Below, piece after piece: positions 1-7,727 of a stretch of 29,255 nt of DNA. The translations under genes and the position numbers were made by a program. Numbering within the stretch: the stretch's first letter is position 1; each line of letters starts with the position of its first letter. The notes beneath the pieces were generated by a model. The model searched no databases. It was not told the origin of the DNA and was given only the letters and a program-made list of their open reading frames with translations. The stretch lies in NCBI GenBank assembly GCA_937990665.1, contig CALKRF010000157.1:1-29255 (forward strand), in the 5' to 3' direction. The stretch comes from an uncultured Atopobium sp. GTDB taxonomy: Bacteria > Actinomycetota > Coriobacteriia > Coriobacteriales > Atopobiaceae.

Positions 1-779
1 TTGTTCTACAGTTCCATGGTTATCCAGGGGCTTCTCGCAGTTGGTTTGAGCAGAGCTCATTTTTGGGCTTGGGCTGCTCGCTGATTGCGCTTGATAATCC
101 TGGGCAGGGTGGCCGTAGTTTGGACGGAAGCTCGTACAAGAGCACTACCGTCTCGGGTCACTTGGTGCTCGGACTAGATGGACCTGTAGAGGACCTTTAC
201 TTTGTTCATTTGTATCAGAATATTCGCTTGCTCTGCAGAATTGTTCGCCAGCTTGAAGGAATTGATACAGATCGCGTTTTTGTAAACGGCGCCTCGCAGG
301 GTGGCGGAATTGGCCTTGCCACCTGCGCACTTAACCAAGGCCTCATCAACAGGGCAGCAATTCTTTACCCCTTCCTCACTGATTTTAGGTGTGTGTGGGA
401 ACTTAATGCTGATGAGGTTGCCTACGAGGGCATCCGTTATTATTCCCGCTGGTTTGACGCAGATGGTTCTCGCGTTGATGAGGTCTTTGCAAAACTTGCT
501 TACATTGATTCTGTCAATTTTGCACGTTTGGTTACCTGTCCTGTGCTTTTTGGTACTGGACTTGATGATCCGGTTGTTCCACCAGAGGCTCAGTTTGCCG
601 CCTACAATGCTCTGACCTGCCCAAAGAGACATTTGTTGTACCCTGGCTATGCGCATGAAGAGATTGGTGGTTTTGACGATAAGATCATTGATTTCTTCTG
701 CTCAGAAAATGGAGAGCAAGCTCTTGAAGAGTTGAACTCGTCATTTCCCGCTCAAGCAGAAGGCGAGGTGAAAGCATGA
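1..779 (+). CDS. AXE1-family acetyl esterase (5' partial), probably acts on acetylated sialic acid or sugars
   Basis: The reading frame is open from the left edge (codons from base 3), so the start lies outside the window. The visible protein begins with the oxyanion-type motif FHGYPG. It continues with the nucleophile elbow GASQGG (Ser codon 294-296), an acidic motif GLDDPVVPP and a final YAHE, giving a complete Ser-Asp-His triad of the acetyl xylan esterase/cephalosporin C deacetylase family (alpha/beta hydrolase, cytoplasmic, no signal seen in the part present). The stop overlaps the ATG of the next gene by 4 nt (ATGA), so the two are translationally coupled. The nanA-, nanK- and nanE-like genes downstream suggest the substrate is O-acetylated sialic acid rather than xylan. 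Similar esterases occur in streptococcal nan loci. The family call is firm; the substrate is inference. Confidence 0.85.
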   Translation, partial: VLQFHGYPGASRSWFEQSSFLGLGCSLIALDNPGQGGRSLDGSSYKSTTVSGHLVLGLDGPVEDLYFVHLYQNIRLLCRIVRQLEGIDTDRVFVNGASQGGGIGLATCALNQGLINRAAILYPFLTDFRCVWELNADEVAYEGIRYYSRWFDADGSRVDEVFAKLAYIDSVNFARLVTCPVLFGTGLDDPVVPPEAQFAAYNALTCPKRHLLYPGYAHEEIGGFDDKIIDFFCSENGEQALEELNSSFPAQAEGEVKA

Positions 780-1744
780 GGGGTTTAACACAAAGACTTG
801 AAGCCGCTCGCTCTTATCGCGGTGCGTGGCTGAGACCATCAAACTTTGAATCATTTTGGGAGACGTCTGTAACGTTTGCTCAAAATGCGCACGTAGAGAG
901 CGCGGTTGAGCTTCCGTCCGCTACTCAGGCGGCAACGTTTAAGCACATCACATTCACCTCAACTGATCAGACTCAGTTGAGTGCTCGCGTCATTCTTCCA
1001 GCAGGTGTGTCGGTGGCAGAACCGCTAGCTTCAGCAGAGCTGTCCGCCTCGGCAAAGCTGCCCGCGGTGGTGCTCTTCTCCGATCTTGGTCGGGGAGTGC
1101 GTAGCTGGCTGCATCTTCTGCGTTTCACGGCGCTTGGCCTGCCTGTTGTGGCTTTGGAGGCTCGCCCGTGCGAAGCGTTACTCAAAGACGCTTGGAGGGG
1201 AGCGTTGACGGCAGAGGAGCTTGCCCGCGCGCTCATTAACCCAGATGGCGCTGACGTCTCTACGCTCAAGCAGCTCATCGACGATGCGCTGGTAACTACT
1301 GCGGTTGCATCGCGCTTCCTCGGGCGTACAACCGTCACCTGGGGAGAAGGTCTAGGCGGCTCGCAAGCATTGTTCGCAACCGCTCTTCTGCCCAAGGATG
1401 TGAGCGCTACCATGGCTCTAAACCCGCTCTTTGCCGACAACGCAACAACCCTGCGTGCACATGTCGGGTGCGGAGACACTCCGCAGTCAGATGCGGCTAT
1501 CGACGCGGTCGGTCTTCTCGACAGCGCATGCGCGGCAGAGCTGGTGCGTGTACCTGCGCTTATTGGCACGGCTCTGCTGGACCAGAGCGCTCCAACTGAA
1601 GGAACGTTTGCGCTGTACAACCGCTTGCCAGGACAGAAGGAAATACGCGTGTACCCCAAGTATGGCCACGAGCGCATCAATCAGTTTGAGAACGAGCAAA
1701 TCAACTATCTCTGCGAGGTTATATCAGGGTTTTGTCATAACTAA
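776..1744 (+). CDS. AXE1-family paralogue lacking the nucleophilic serine (probable pseudoenzyme)
   Basis: This 322-residue protein lines up with the preceding esterase: FSDLGRG replaces FHGYPG, GEGLGG (residues 190-195) replaces GASQGG, GTALLDQSAP holds the acidic residue (D269), and YPKYGHE keeps the histidine (H298). The residue at the nucleophile position is Gly192 (codon 1349-1351), so Asp and His remain but Ser is gone. Overall divergence is high and there is an Ala/Ser-rich stretch near residues 77-95. The frame is intact over its full length and the start overlaps the previous stop by 4 nt, so it does not look like decay. It may be a partner or regulatory subunit of the active esterase, or use a different residue. 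Function is unknown; membership of the family is well supported by the aligned C-terminal third. Confidence 0.75.
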   Translation: MRGLTQRLEAARSYRGAWLRPSNFESFWETSVTFAQNAHVESAVELPSATQAATFKHITFTSTDQTQLSARVILPAGVSVAEPLASAELSASAKLPAVVLFSDLGRGVRSWLHLLRFTALGLPVVALEARPCEALLKDAWRGALTAEELARALINPDGADVSTLKQLIDDALVTTAVASRFLGRTTVTWGEGLGGSQALFATALLPKDVSATMALNPLFADNATTLRAHVGCGDTPQSDAAIDAVGLLDSACAAELVRVPALIGTALLDQSAPTEGTFALYNRLPGQKEIRVYPKYGHERINQFENEQINYLCEVISGFCHN

Positions 1745-1861
1745 GCGGACTATAATTACGTAGGTTCTTTGAAGTTGCTTTTGATCAATGCTTTGGTCGG
1801 CTACTTCAGTACATTGTTGTATGAAACTAGTTGGATTTTCCAACGTGTGAAAGGATTAAGC

Positions 1862-2785
1862 ATGTCCAGTAACGTACCATTTAGCGGTGTTGTTCCACCA
1901 GTTGTAACCCCAGATACTCCAGACCATCAGCTTGATGTTGTGTCGTTTGAGCGCTCCATTAATCGTCTCATTGAGGCTGGCGTAGACGGCCTGTTCTTCC
2001 TTGGCTCTTCCGGTGAGGTTGTTTTTGCAACTGATGAGCGTCGTGATCAGATTGTTCGCGAGGCTGTTCGCATTGTTGACCACCGTGTTCCGGTCCTTGT
2101 GGGCATCATTGATACCGAGACCGAGCGCGTCTTGGAGCACGGTCGCCGTGCCCTCGCACTGGGCGCAGATGCTCTTGTAGCAACCGCTCCTTTCTACGCA
2201 CTTGGCGGCCCAGCTGATGTTGAGGAGCACTTCCGCATTCTCCACCAGGAGCTGGATGCACCTCTGTTTGCGTATGACATTCCTGTCTGCGTTCACACTA
2301 AACTTCCTTGGAAGATGCTTGCTCGTCTTGGCGCAGAGGGTGTTCTTGCAGGTGTTAAGGACTCTTCTGGCGATGACGTCTCTTTCAGGTATCTTGTTCA
2401 GGAAAACGAGAAGAACGGTCATCCTCTAACCCTTTTGACTGGCCATGAGATTGTTGTTGACGGCGCCCTTCTTTCTGGTGCAGACGGTTCTGTTCCTGGC
2501 CTTGCTAATGTTGAGCCAGAGGGCTACGTCCGCATGTGGAAGGCAGCTCAGGAAGGTAACTGGGCAGAGGTCAAGCGTGAGCAGGACCGACTTAACGAGA
2601 TTTCCCATATCTTTGATGTCACTACAGGCGTTCAGGGCTATGGTGCTGGCGTTGGCGCCTTCAAGTGCGCACTTAACCTCATGGGCATTTTTGATTCTGA
2701 CCAGATGCCTCGCCCTGTTAAGCCACTTGATGGCCAGAACCGTGAGGCTATCAAGCAGGTTCTTATTGCAAACGGCCTTCTCTAA
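1862..2785 (+). CDS. nanA: N-acetylneuraminate lyase-like class I aldolase (DapA/NanA superfamily)
   Basis: This 307-residue protein is the usual size for the DHDPS/NAL superfamily of Schiff-base TIM barrels. It shows the substrate carboxylate motif GSSGE (48-52), the tyrosine motif YDIP (Tyr138) and the Schiff-base lysine in GVKDSSGD (Lys166). In the nan context it should split N-acetylneuraminate into ManNAc and pyruvate. The ATG at 1862 is chosen because an AAAGG ribosome site lies about 7 nt upstream; in-frame extension further upstream gives residues unlike the family. The 117 nt in front contain a TATAAT at 1751-1756 but no convincing -35. The ROK kinase gene begins 15 nt after its stop. 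Sequence alone cannot fully exclude dihydrodipicolinate synthase or a 2-keto-3-deoxy acid aldolase; the neighbours decide the call. Confidence 0.75.
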   Translation: MSSNVPFSGVVPPVVTPDTPDHQLDVVSFERSINRLIEAGVDGLFFLGSSGEVVFATDERRDQIVREAVRIVDHRVPVLVGIIDTETERVLEHGRRALALGADALVATAPFYALGGPADVEEHFRILHQELDAPLFAYDIPVCVHTKLPWKMLARLGAEGVLAGVKDSSGDDVSFRYLVQENEKNGHPLTLLTGHEIVVDGALLSGADGSVPGLANVEPEGYVRMWKAAQEGNWAEVKREQDRLNEISHIFDVTTGVQGYGAGVGAFKCALNLMGIFDSDQMPRPVKPLDGQNREAIKQVLIANGLL

Positions 2786-2800
2786 ACAAGAGGGGACACC

Positions 2801-3790
2801 ATGGACTCTAAGTTTGTTTCTCCAACACATGTTTGTGCTGTTGATATTGGCGGCACAAAAATTGCCTGTGGCATAGTCACCCTTAACGGCACTGACGCTC
2901 CAAACGTCCAGTCCGTAAAGAAGGTCCCAACTAACGCAAAAGAGGGTGGCAAGCAGGTTCTTGCCACCGTTCTCCAGGCAATTAGAGAGGCACTTGCTCG
3001 TGCAGAAGAGCTGGACCTTATCATCTCTGGCGTGGGTATTTCTTCTGCTGGTGTTGTTGACCCTCGTACGGGCGACATCACCTACGCAAATGAGCTTATG
3101 CCCGGCTGGGGCGGAACCGCTCTTGGCTCTGCAGTTACCAGTGAGTTTGGCCTTCCGTGCAGCGTCCTTAATGACGTTCATGCTCACGCTCTGGGCGAGG
3201 CTCGTCACGGTGCTGGCCACAGCAAAGATAGCGTCCTGACCGTAGCAGTTGGCACGGGTATTGGTGGCGCTTTTGTGAACCACGGCATCTTGATGCTGGG
3301 TGCTCACGACGAGGCTGGTCACATTGGTCACGTTGCAACTCCAGCGGCTGCAGGCGTTGATTGTCCTTGTGGTGGAACTTCTCACCTTGAGCCTGTTTCT
3401 GCAGGTCCTGGCATTATTCGCGAGTACGTCCGCCTTGGCGGCTCCGACACGCTTGAAGACGGTTCTGCACTTGATGGCGCTGAGATTGACCGCAGGGCTC
3501 TTGCTGGCGAGAAGATCGCGCAGGCTGCAGAGGAGCGCTCAGGCCGCGCACTTGGTGAGGTCTTGGGCAGCATGTGCAATATGCTTGACCCTTCTGTCAT
3601 CATTCTGTCTGGTTCCGTTGCAGAGTGCGGCAAGTACTGGCACGAGGCACTTGAAGCTGCATTTAAGCTGCAGGCAATGCCTCCCGTTCAGGCAACGCCT
3701 CTTGTGAAGGGTACGCTTGGTGGAGAAGCTCCTCTTATTGGAGCTGCAGAAAACCTTGTTCTACCTGGCTATTTAGAGACACGTCTTTAG
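2801..3790 (+). CDS. nanK: ROK-family sugar kinase, probable N-acetylmannosamine kinase
   Basis: This 329-residue ROK kinase phosphorylates a hexose, most likely ManNAc to ManNAc-6-P, linking the lyase before it to the epimerase after it. Visible motifs are the phosphate-binding DIGGTK (15-20), the catalytic Asp in LNDVHAH (Asp125), the second phosphate loop VGTGIGG (150-156), and the ROK zinc site with His174 in AGHIGH followed by CPCGGTSH (Cys188, Cys190). The third family cysteine is replaced by His195, a variant I recall from other actinobacterial ROK kinases and one that can still bind zinc. An AGAGGGG ribosome site sits 6-7 nt before the ATG. Glucokinase is the main alternative, but the position between nanA- and nanE-like genes favours NanK. 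Confidence 0.75.
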   Translation: MDSKFVSPTHVCAVDIGGTKIACGIVTLNGTDAPNVQSVKKVPTNAKEGGKQVLATVLQAIREALARAEELDLIISGVGISSAGVVDPRTGDITYANELMPGWGGTALGSAVTSEFGLPCSVLNDVHAHALGEARHGAGHSKDSVLTVAVGTGIGGAFVNHGILMLGAHDEAGHIGHVATPAAAGVDCPCGGTSHLEPVSAGPGIIREYVRLGGSDTLEDGSALDGAEIDRRALAGEKIAQAAEERSGRALGEVLGSMCNMLDPSVIILSGSVAECGKYWHEALEAAFKLQAMPPVQATPLVKGTLGGEAPLIGAAENLVLPGYLETRL

Positions 3791-3800
3791 GAAAAAGCAC

Positions 3801-3825
3801 GTCAGCAGGCAAATTATTTGCTGAC
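3801..3825. promoter_or_regulatory. Inverted repeat upstream of nanE
   Basis: A perfect 7-bp inverted repeat, GTCAGCA (3801-3807) and TGCTGAC (3819-3825), has an 11-nt spacer that itself overlaps a second small palindrome, CAAATtATTTG (3810-3820). It lies in the 95-bp gap between the ROK kinase and nanE. No T-run follows, so an operator or RNA hairpin is more likely than a terminator. Function unknown. Confidence 0.35.
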
Positions 3826-3885
3826 CAGACACGCTGCAAAGACAGATATCTTTTAACGTACGTACATTCTTGTGAGGAGAATACC

Positions 3886-4575
3886 GTGGCACATTCAGAG
3901 CTTGTCGAGTCACTTAAAGGAAAACTCATTGTCAGCGTCCAGGCGTATCCTGGTGAGCCTATGAGGCATCCAGAGACCATGGCTCAGATTGCTCGCGCTT
4001 GTGAGCTTGGCGGTGCTGCTGCTATTAGGTGCCAGGGCTTATCTGATATCTCTGCCATTAAGGGTAGGGTTGAAATTCCTGTTATTGGCCTCTGGAAAGA
4101 GGGTCATGAAGGCGTCTACATTACTCCTACGCTTCGTCATGCGCGTGCTTGTATTCACGCAGGTGCGGACGTTGTTGCCCTGGATGCAACAGACCGTCCA
4201 AGGCCAGATGGTAGAACCTTTGAAGAGACCGTTGCAGCTCTGCGTGCAGAGTCTGACGTACTGATTATGGCTGACTGCATGACTATGGATGACATCCGTC
4301 GCGCTGTTGCTGCTGGTTGTGACCTCGTTTCAACTACACTTTCTCACAACAAGGCCGCTATTGATACAACGCTTGACGATGGTCCTGACATTGCCCTTCT
4401 CCAGCAGGCAACTACTGAATTCCCAGGTATTACCATTATTTGCGAGGGCCACGTTCATACACCACAAGACGCAAAAGATGCTCTTGATGCAGGCGCTTGG
4501 GCAGTTGTTTCAGGTACAGCCATTACACATCCAACTTCAATTACCTCTTGGTTTGCAGCAGCACTTGAGGATTAA
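3886..4575 (+). CDS. nanE: N-acetylmannosamine-6-phosphate 2-epimerase
   Basis: This 229-residue TIM barrel converts ManNAc-6-P to GlcNAc-6-P, the step that feeds sialic acid into amino-sugar catabolism. Family signatures are clear: AAIRCQG near residue 45, IGLWK with the catalytic lysine (Lys71), ALDATDR, MADCMT, a glutamate in ICEGHVHTP, and the phosphate-binding GTAITHP near the C terminus. The start is a GTG preceded by GAGGAG at about 7 nt; no ATG fits. It ends the visible nan group (esterase, paralogue, lyase, kinase, epimerase). nagA, nagB and a sialic acid transporter are not in the window. rapZ begins 46 nt downstream on the same strand. Confidence 0.92.
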   Translation: MAHSELVESLKGKLIVSVQAYPGEPMRHPETMAQIARACELGGAAAIRCQGLSDISAIKGRVEIPVIGLWKEGHEGVYITPTLRHARACIHAGADVVALDATDRPRPDGRTFEETVAALRAESDVLIMADCMTMDDIRRAVAAGCDLVSTTLSHNKAAIDTTLDDGPDIALLQQATTEFPGITIICEGHVHTPQDAKDALDAGAWAVVSGTAITHPTSITSWFAAALED

Positions 4576-4621
4576 CGCTTGGAGCGGTAAGGTTTTCTCG
4601 TCACGTATTTAAGGAGCGCCT

Positions 4622-5539
4622 GTGAAGAAAAACGATCCTACATCTTCAGTTATTCCCGACATTGTCATTATTACGGGTATGTCTGGATCGGGTCGCACGC
4701 AGGCGCTTCATGTGTTTGAGGACATGGGTTATTTCTGCATTGATAACCTGCCACCAGCTCTTATTTTGCAGCTTTCTAACCTTGTGGGCATTAACACGGG
4801 CGTTGGCCGCCACTTGGCTGTTACCTGTGATTTGCGCTCGCAAGGTCTTTTTGATGACATCTCTGAAGCTCTGAAGTCTCTTGCAGATCACGAGCTCACC
4901 TACAAGATTGTCTATCTGGACTCCTCAGACGAAGTACTTATGCGTCGCTATAGCGAGAATCGCCGTCGTCATCCTTTAGCGCAGGAGGGAGAAAATCTCT
5001 CATCTGCAATTTCTAGGGAGCGCGCACAGCTTCAAGACATAAAAGCGCTGGCAGATGTGGTTTTAGACACCTCGTCCATGCGTACTAATACGTTAAAGAG
5101 TCGCCTTCGTCGTGCATTTTCAGAGCTTGCTGAACAGCAGCTCATGGATGTCAGCGTGTTTTCCTTTGGCTTCAAAAATGGTTTGCCCGTTGAGGCTGAC
5201 CTTATGATTGACGTGCGATTCCTGCCTAACCCTTACTATGATCCAGAGCTCAGACCACTTACCGGTCTTGATGAGCCCGTAGCTCAGTTTGTCCTTACGC
5301 ATGGCACTACCAAGAAATTCCTTAAGTCTTGGTTTGAGTTGCTTGATGTAGTAATGCCTGGCTATGTGCAGGAGGGCAAGAGTTTGCTTTCTATTGCGGT
5401 AGGTTGCACGGGTGGCCAGCATAGAAGTGTTGCAATCGCCCGTGCTACCGCAGAGCATCTTACCAGCCAGGGCTACCGCGTAACGCTTTTCCATCGCGAT
5501 CTTGACGCGGCCAAAAAGAAGTCTCAGCAGGCTGAGTAG
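4622..5539 (+). CDS. rapZ: RapZ/YvcJ-family nucleotide-binding protein
   Basis: The protein has 305 residues. The N-terminal P-loop is GMSGSGRT (19-26), followed by EDMGYFCIDNLPP. The C-terminal domain keeps FLPNPYYDPELRPLTG and the GCTGGQHRSV signature. The family binds nucleotides; in enterobacteria it is an RNA-binding adaptor for small RNAs controlling GlmS, and its role in actinobacteria is less clear. The Walker lysine is replaced by Arg25; as I recall, Arg is seen at this position in other actinobacterial members. The GTG start has an AAGGAGC ribosome site. The next gene, whiA, begins 13 nt after the stop. In most Gram-positive genomes yvcK lies between them; here it does not. Confidence 0.93.
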   Translation: MKKNDPTSSVIPDIVIITGMSGSGRTQALHVFEDMGYFCIDNLPPALILQLSNLVGINTGVGRHLAVTCDLRSQGLFDDISEALKSLADHELTYKIVYLDSSDEVLMRRYSENRRRHPLAQEGENLSSAISRERAQLQDIKALADVVLDTSSMRTNTLKSRLRRAFSELAEQQLMDVSVFSFGFKNGLPVEADLMIDVRFLPNPYYDPELRPLTGLDEPVAQFVLTHGTTKKFLKSWFELLDVVMPGYVQEGKSLLSIAVGCTGGQHRSVAIARATAEHLTSQGYRVTLFHRDLDAAKKKSQQAE

Positions 5540-5552
5540 AAGTTAGTCTGCC

Positions 5553-6521
5553 ATGTCCTATACCGCCCTAGTAAAAAATGAGCTGGTCAGCGTACCAGAA
5601 CTTCAGACGGACTGTGAATTAGCCCAGCTTTCTGCGCTTATTCGTGTTTCCGGAACGTTATCGATGCACGGTCCTGGTAAATTTGCCGTTCGCATTGTTA
5701 CCGAGACTGGTACGGTTGCCCGTACCGTTATTAGTTCTTCTCGCCGTTTGTTTGATCTGGGTACTTCCGTTGAGTACCGCCGCTCTATCATGCATAAGAA
5801 ACGCAACTATTTGCTTGAGATTTCTAATCAGGATTCGCTTGCAGAAGCTCTTTCTGCTCTTGGCATTTACATACCGGGAGAAGGCCTGGTAAGTGGCATT
5901 CCAAAGAGTGTTATCCGTACCAAGCAAGCGCAGCGTGCTTTTTTGCGCGGAGCGTTTATGGCGGGCGGATTTTTGGCTGATCCCTTAAAAGATTTTCACT
6001 TAGAGATTGCTGTCTCGGGAGAAAGATTTGCCACTGAGCTGGTAAAACTTATGGGATCCATTGGTGTTAAGGCGCGCCTTAACCATCGTAATCGCCATAC
6101 CAATGCGCTCATGCGCACCAGAGAAATTTATGCCGTTTACCTTAAGAGTTCTGACGACATCATCAAGTTTTTGCGTGAGATTGGTGCGCCCACTATGGCG
6201 CGCGCTATTGCGTTTACGCGTGTGCAAAAGCATTATCGCAACAACGTCAACCGAGTTGTCAACGCAGAGATGGCTAATCAAACGCGGTCTTCAAATGCAG
6301 CGGCAGACCAGTTAGCGCTTATAGAAAAGGCCGAGAAACTCATTGGACTCAGAGCTCTGCCGCCAGCGGTCAGAGATTTTTGTCTTGCACGAAAAGATAA
6401 CCCTGAGCTGTCATTATCAGCGCTGGGGGAGTCGTTTGTACCACCCGTATCCAAGTCCGCCATGTATCACCGACTGCTTCGTTTGGAAAAAATCGTTCAG
6501 GATTTAGAAAAAGATGCATAA
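5553..6521 (+). CDS. whiA: DNA-binding protein WhiA
   Basis: This 322-residue protein has the WhiA layout: an N-terminal degenerate LAGLIDADG homing-endonuclease-like fold (the stretch FLRGAFMAGGFLADP near residue 130 is the fossil motif) and a C-terminal helix-turn-helix rich in conserved residues (LRLEKIVQDL at the end). In streptomycetes WhiA is a sporulation transcription factor; in firmicutes it affects cell division and nucleoid segregation. A non-sporulating host would use it in the latter way (inference). The start is an ATG 13 nt after rapZ with only a weak ribosome site, which suggests translational coupling. Nothing is missing in length. Confidence 0.93.
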   Translation: MSYTALVKNELVSVPELQTDCELAQLSALIRVSGTLSMHGPGKFAVRIVTETGTVARTVISSSRRLFDLGTSVEYRRSIMHKKRNYLLEISNQDSLAEALSALGIYIPGEGLVSGIPKSVIRTKQAQRAFLRGAFMAGGFLADPLKDFHLEIAVSGERFATELVKLMGSIGVKARLNHRNRHTNALMRTREIYAVYLKSSDDIIKFLREIGAPTMARAIAFTRVQKHYRNNVNRVVNAEMANQTRSSNAAADQLALIEKAEKLIGLRALPPAVRDFCLARKDNPELSLSALGESFVPPVSKSAMYHRLLRLEKIVQDLEKDA

Positions 6522-6613
6522 GTTATCGGTGAGTGCGGTAAAATACACGGTGTACGGTTTAAATGTTAATGAATCCGGAGAATGGCTCTGGGTCACCGAA
6601 AGGAGCATTACGT

Positions 6614-7639
6614 ATGGCAGTAAAGGTTGCTATTAACGGTTTTGGCCGCATTGGTCGCCTTGCATTTAGGCAGATGTTTGGTCACGAGGGTTCCGAGATT
6701 GTTGCAATCAACGACCTTACTTCTCCAGAGATGCTTGCATATCTTCTGAAGTATGACTCTACTCAGGGCAACTATTCCCGCGATCACAAGGTAGAGGCAA
6801 CTGACCACTCCATCATCGTTGACGGTCACGAGATTGTTATTTACAAGGAGGCAGACGCTAACAACCTGCCTTGGGGCGATCTCAACGTTGACGTTGTTCT
6901 TGAGTGCACCGGTTTCTACACTTCTAAGGACAAGGCACAGGCTCACATCAACGCTGGTGCTAAGAAGGTTGTCATTTCTGCTCCTGCAGGCAACGACCTC
7001 CCAACCATCGTCTTCAACGTTAACCATGAGACCCTCACTGCAGATGACAACATCATCTCCGCAGCTTCCTGCACCACCAACTGCCTTGCTCCTATGGCAA
7101 AGGGTCTCAACGACTTCGCAACTATCAAGTCCGGTATCATGACCACCATTCACGCATACACTGGTGACCAGATGATCCTCGACGGCCCACAGCGCAAGGG
7201 TAACTTCCGTCGTTCCCGTGCTGGTGCAGAGAACATCGTTCCTAACTCCACTGGTGCTGCTAAGGCTATCGGCCTTGTTCTTCCTGAGCTCAACGGCAAG
7301 CTCATTGGTGCTGCTCAGCGCGTTCCTACGCCAACTGGCTCCCTCACCAACCTCTATGCTGTTGTTGACAAGAAGGTCACCGTTGACGAGGTCAATGCTG
7401 CAATGAAGGCATATGCAGAGACCATCCCAGAGACCTTTGGTTACAACGAGGATGACATCGTTTCCCGCGACATCGTCGGCGAGACCCACGGCTCCATCTT
7501 CGACGCAACTCAGACCATGTGCTCTGACCTTGGCGATGGCACCACTCTTGTTCAGGTTACCTCTTGGTACGACAACGAGAACTCCTACACTTCTCAGATG
7601 GTCCGCACCATCAAGTACTTCGAGAAGTTCGTTGCTTAA
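6614..7639 (+). CDS. gap: Glyceraldehyde-3-phosphate dehydrogenase, type I
   Basis: This 341-residue enzyme oxidises glyceraldehyde-3-P to 1,3-bisphosphoglycerate with NAD. It has the Rossmann motif INGFGRIGR (8-16), the NAD-ribose aspartate in AINDLT (Asp34), the catalytic cysteine in ASCTTNC (Cys153) and His180 in TTIHAYTGDQ. The start is set at the ATG at 6614, which has AAAGGAG 7 nt upstream and gives the family N terminus MAVKVAINGF; an upstream in-frame ATG would add 17 unrelated residues. The 92-nt leader after whiA contains TAAAAT at 6539-6544 as a possible -10. Codon use is strongly biased (highly expressed type), which also creates long spurious antisense frames. First gene of gap-pgk-tpiA. 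Confidence 0.97.
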   Translation: MAVKVAINGFGRIGRLAFRQMFGHEGSEIVAINDLTSPEMLAYLLKYDSTQGNYSRDHKVEATDHSIIVDGHEIVIYKEADANNLPWGDLNVDVVLECTGFYTSKDKAQAHINAGAKKVVISAPAGNDLPTIVFNVNHETLTADDNIISAASCTTNCLAPMAKGLNDFATIKSGIMTTIHAYTGDQMILDGPQRKGNFRRSRAGAENIVPNSTGAAKAIGLVLPELNGKLIGAAQRVPTPTGSLTNLYAVVDKKVTVDEVNAAMKAYAETIPETFGYNEDDIVSRDIVGETHGSIFDATQTMCSDLGDGTTLVQVTSWYDNENSYTSQMVRTIKYFEKFVA

Positions 7640-7662
7640 GTTCTAGTTACATAGACGCCTTA

Positions 7663-7702
7663 GGCGCGGTCGCAGCATCTGCCGCGATCGCGCCTTCTTT
7701 TG
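7663..7702 (+). terminator. GC-rich hairpin plus short T-run between gap and pgk (terminator or attenuator)
   Basis: Arms GGCGCGGTCGC (7663-7673) and GCGATCGCGCC (7684-7694) pair over 11 positions with one G-U, and TTCTTTT follows. The left arm can alternatively pair with the preceding bases in CGCCTTAGGCG (7656-7666). That makes this a candidate partial terminator that would let gap be expressed above pgk. Confidence 0.6.
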
Positions 7703-7727
7703 TTGGAAACGTATTTAAAGGAGTGAC

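Noticed and set aside
973..1680. 235-codon open frame antisense to the second esterase gene
   Set aside because: The sense frame aligns with the AXE1 family; the antisense product is Ser/Arg-rich with no domain.
2426..3385. 319-codon open frame antisense to the nanA/nanK-like genes
   Set aside because: Shadow of codon bias; crosses a gene boundary and has no plausible start site.
4593..4602. GGTTTTCTCGTCA before rapZ as a full member of the TTTCTCGCCA set
   Set aside because: It has a mismatch in the core, so it is listed only as a near copy.
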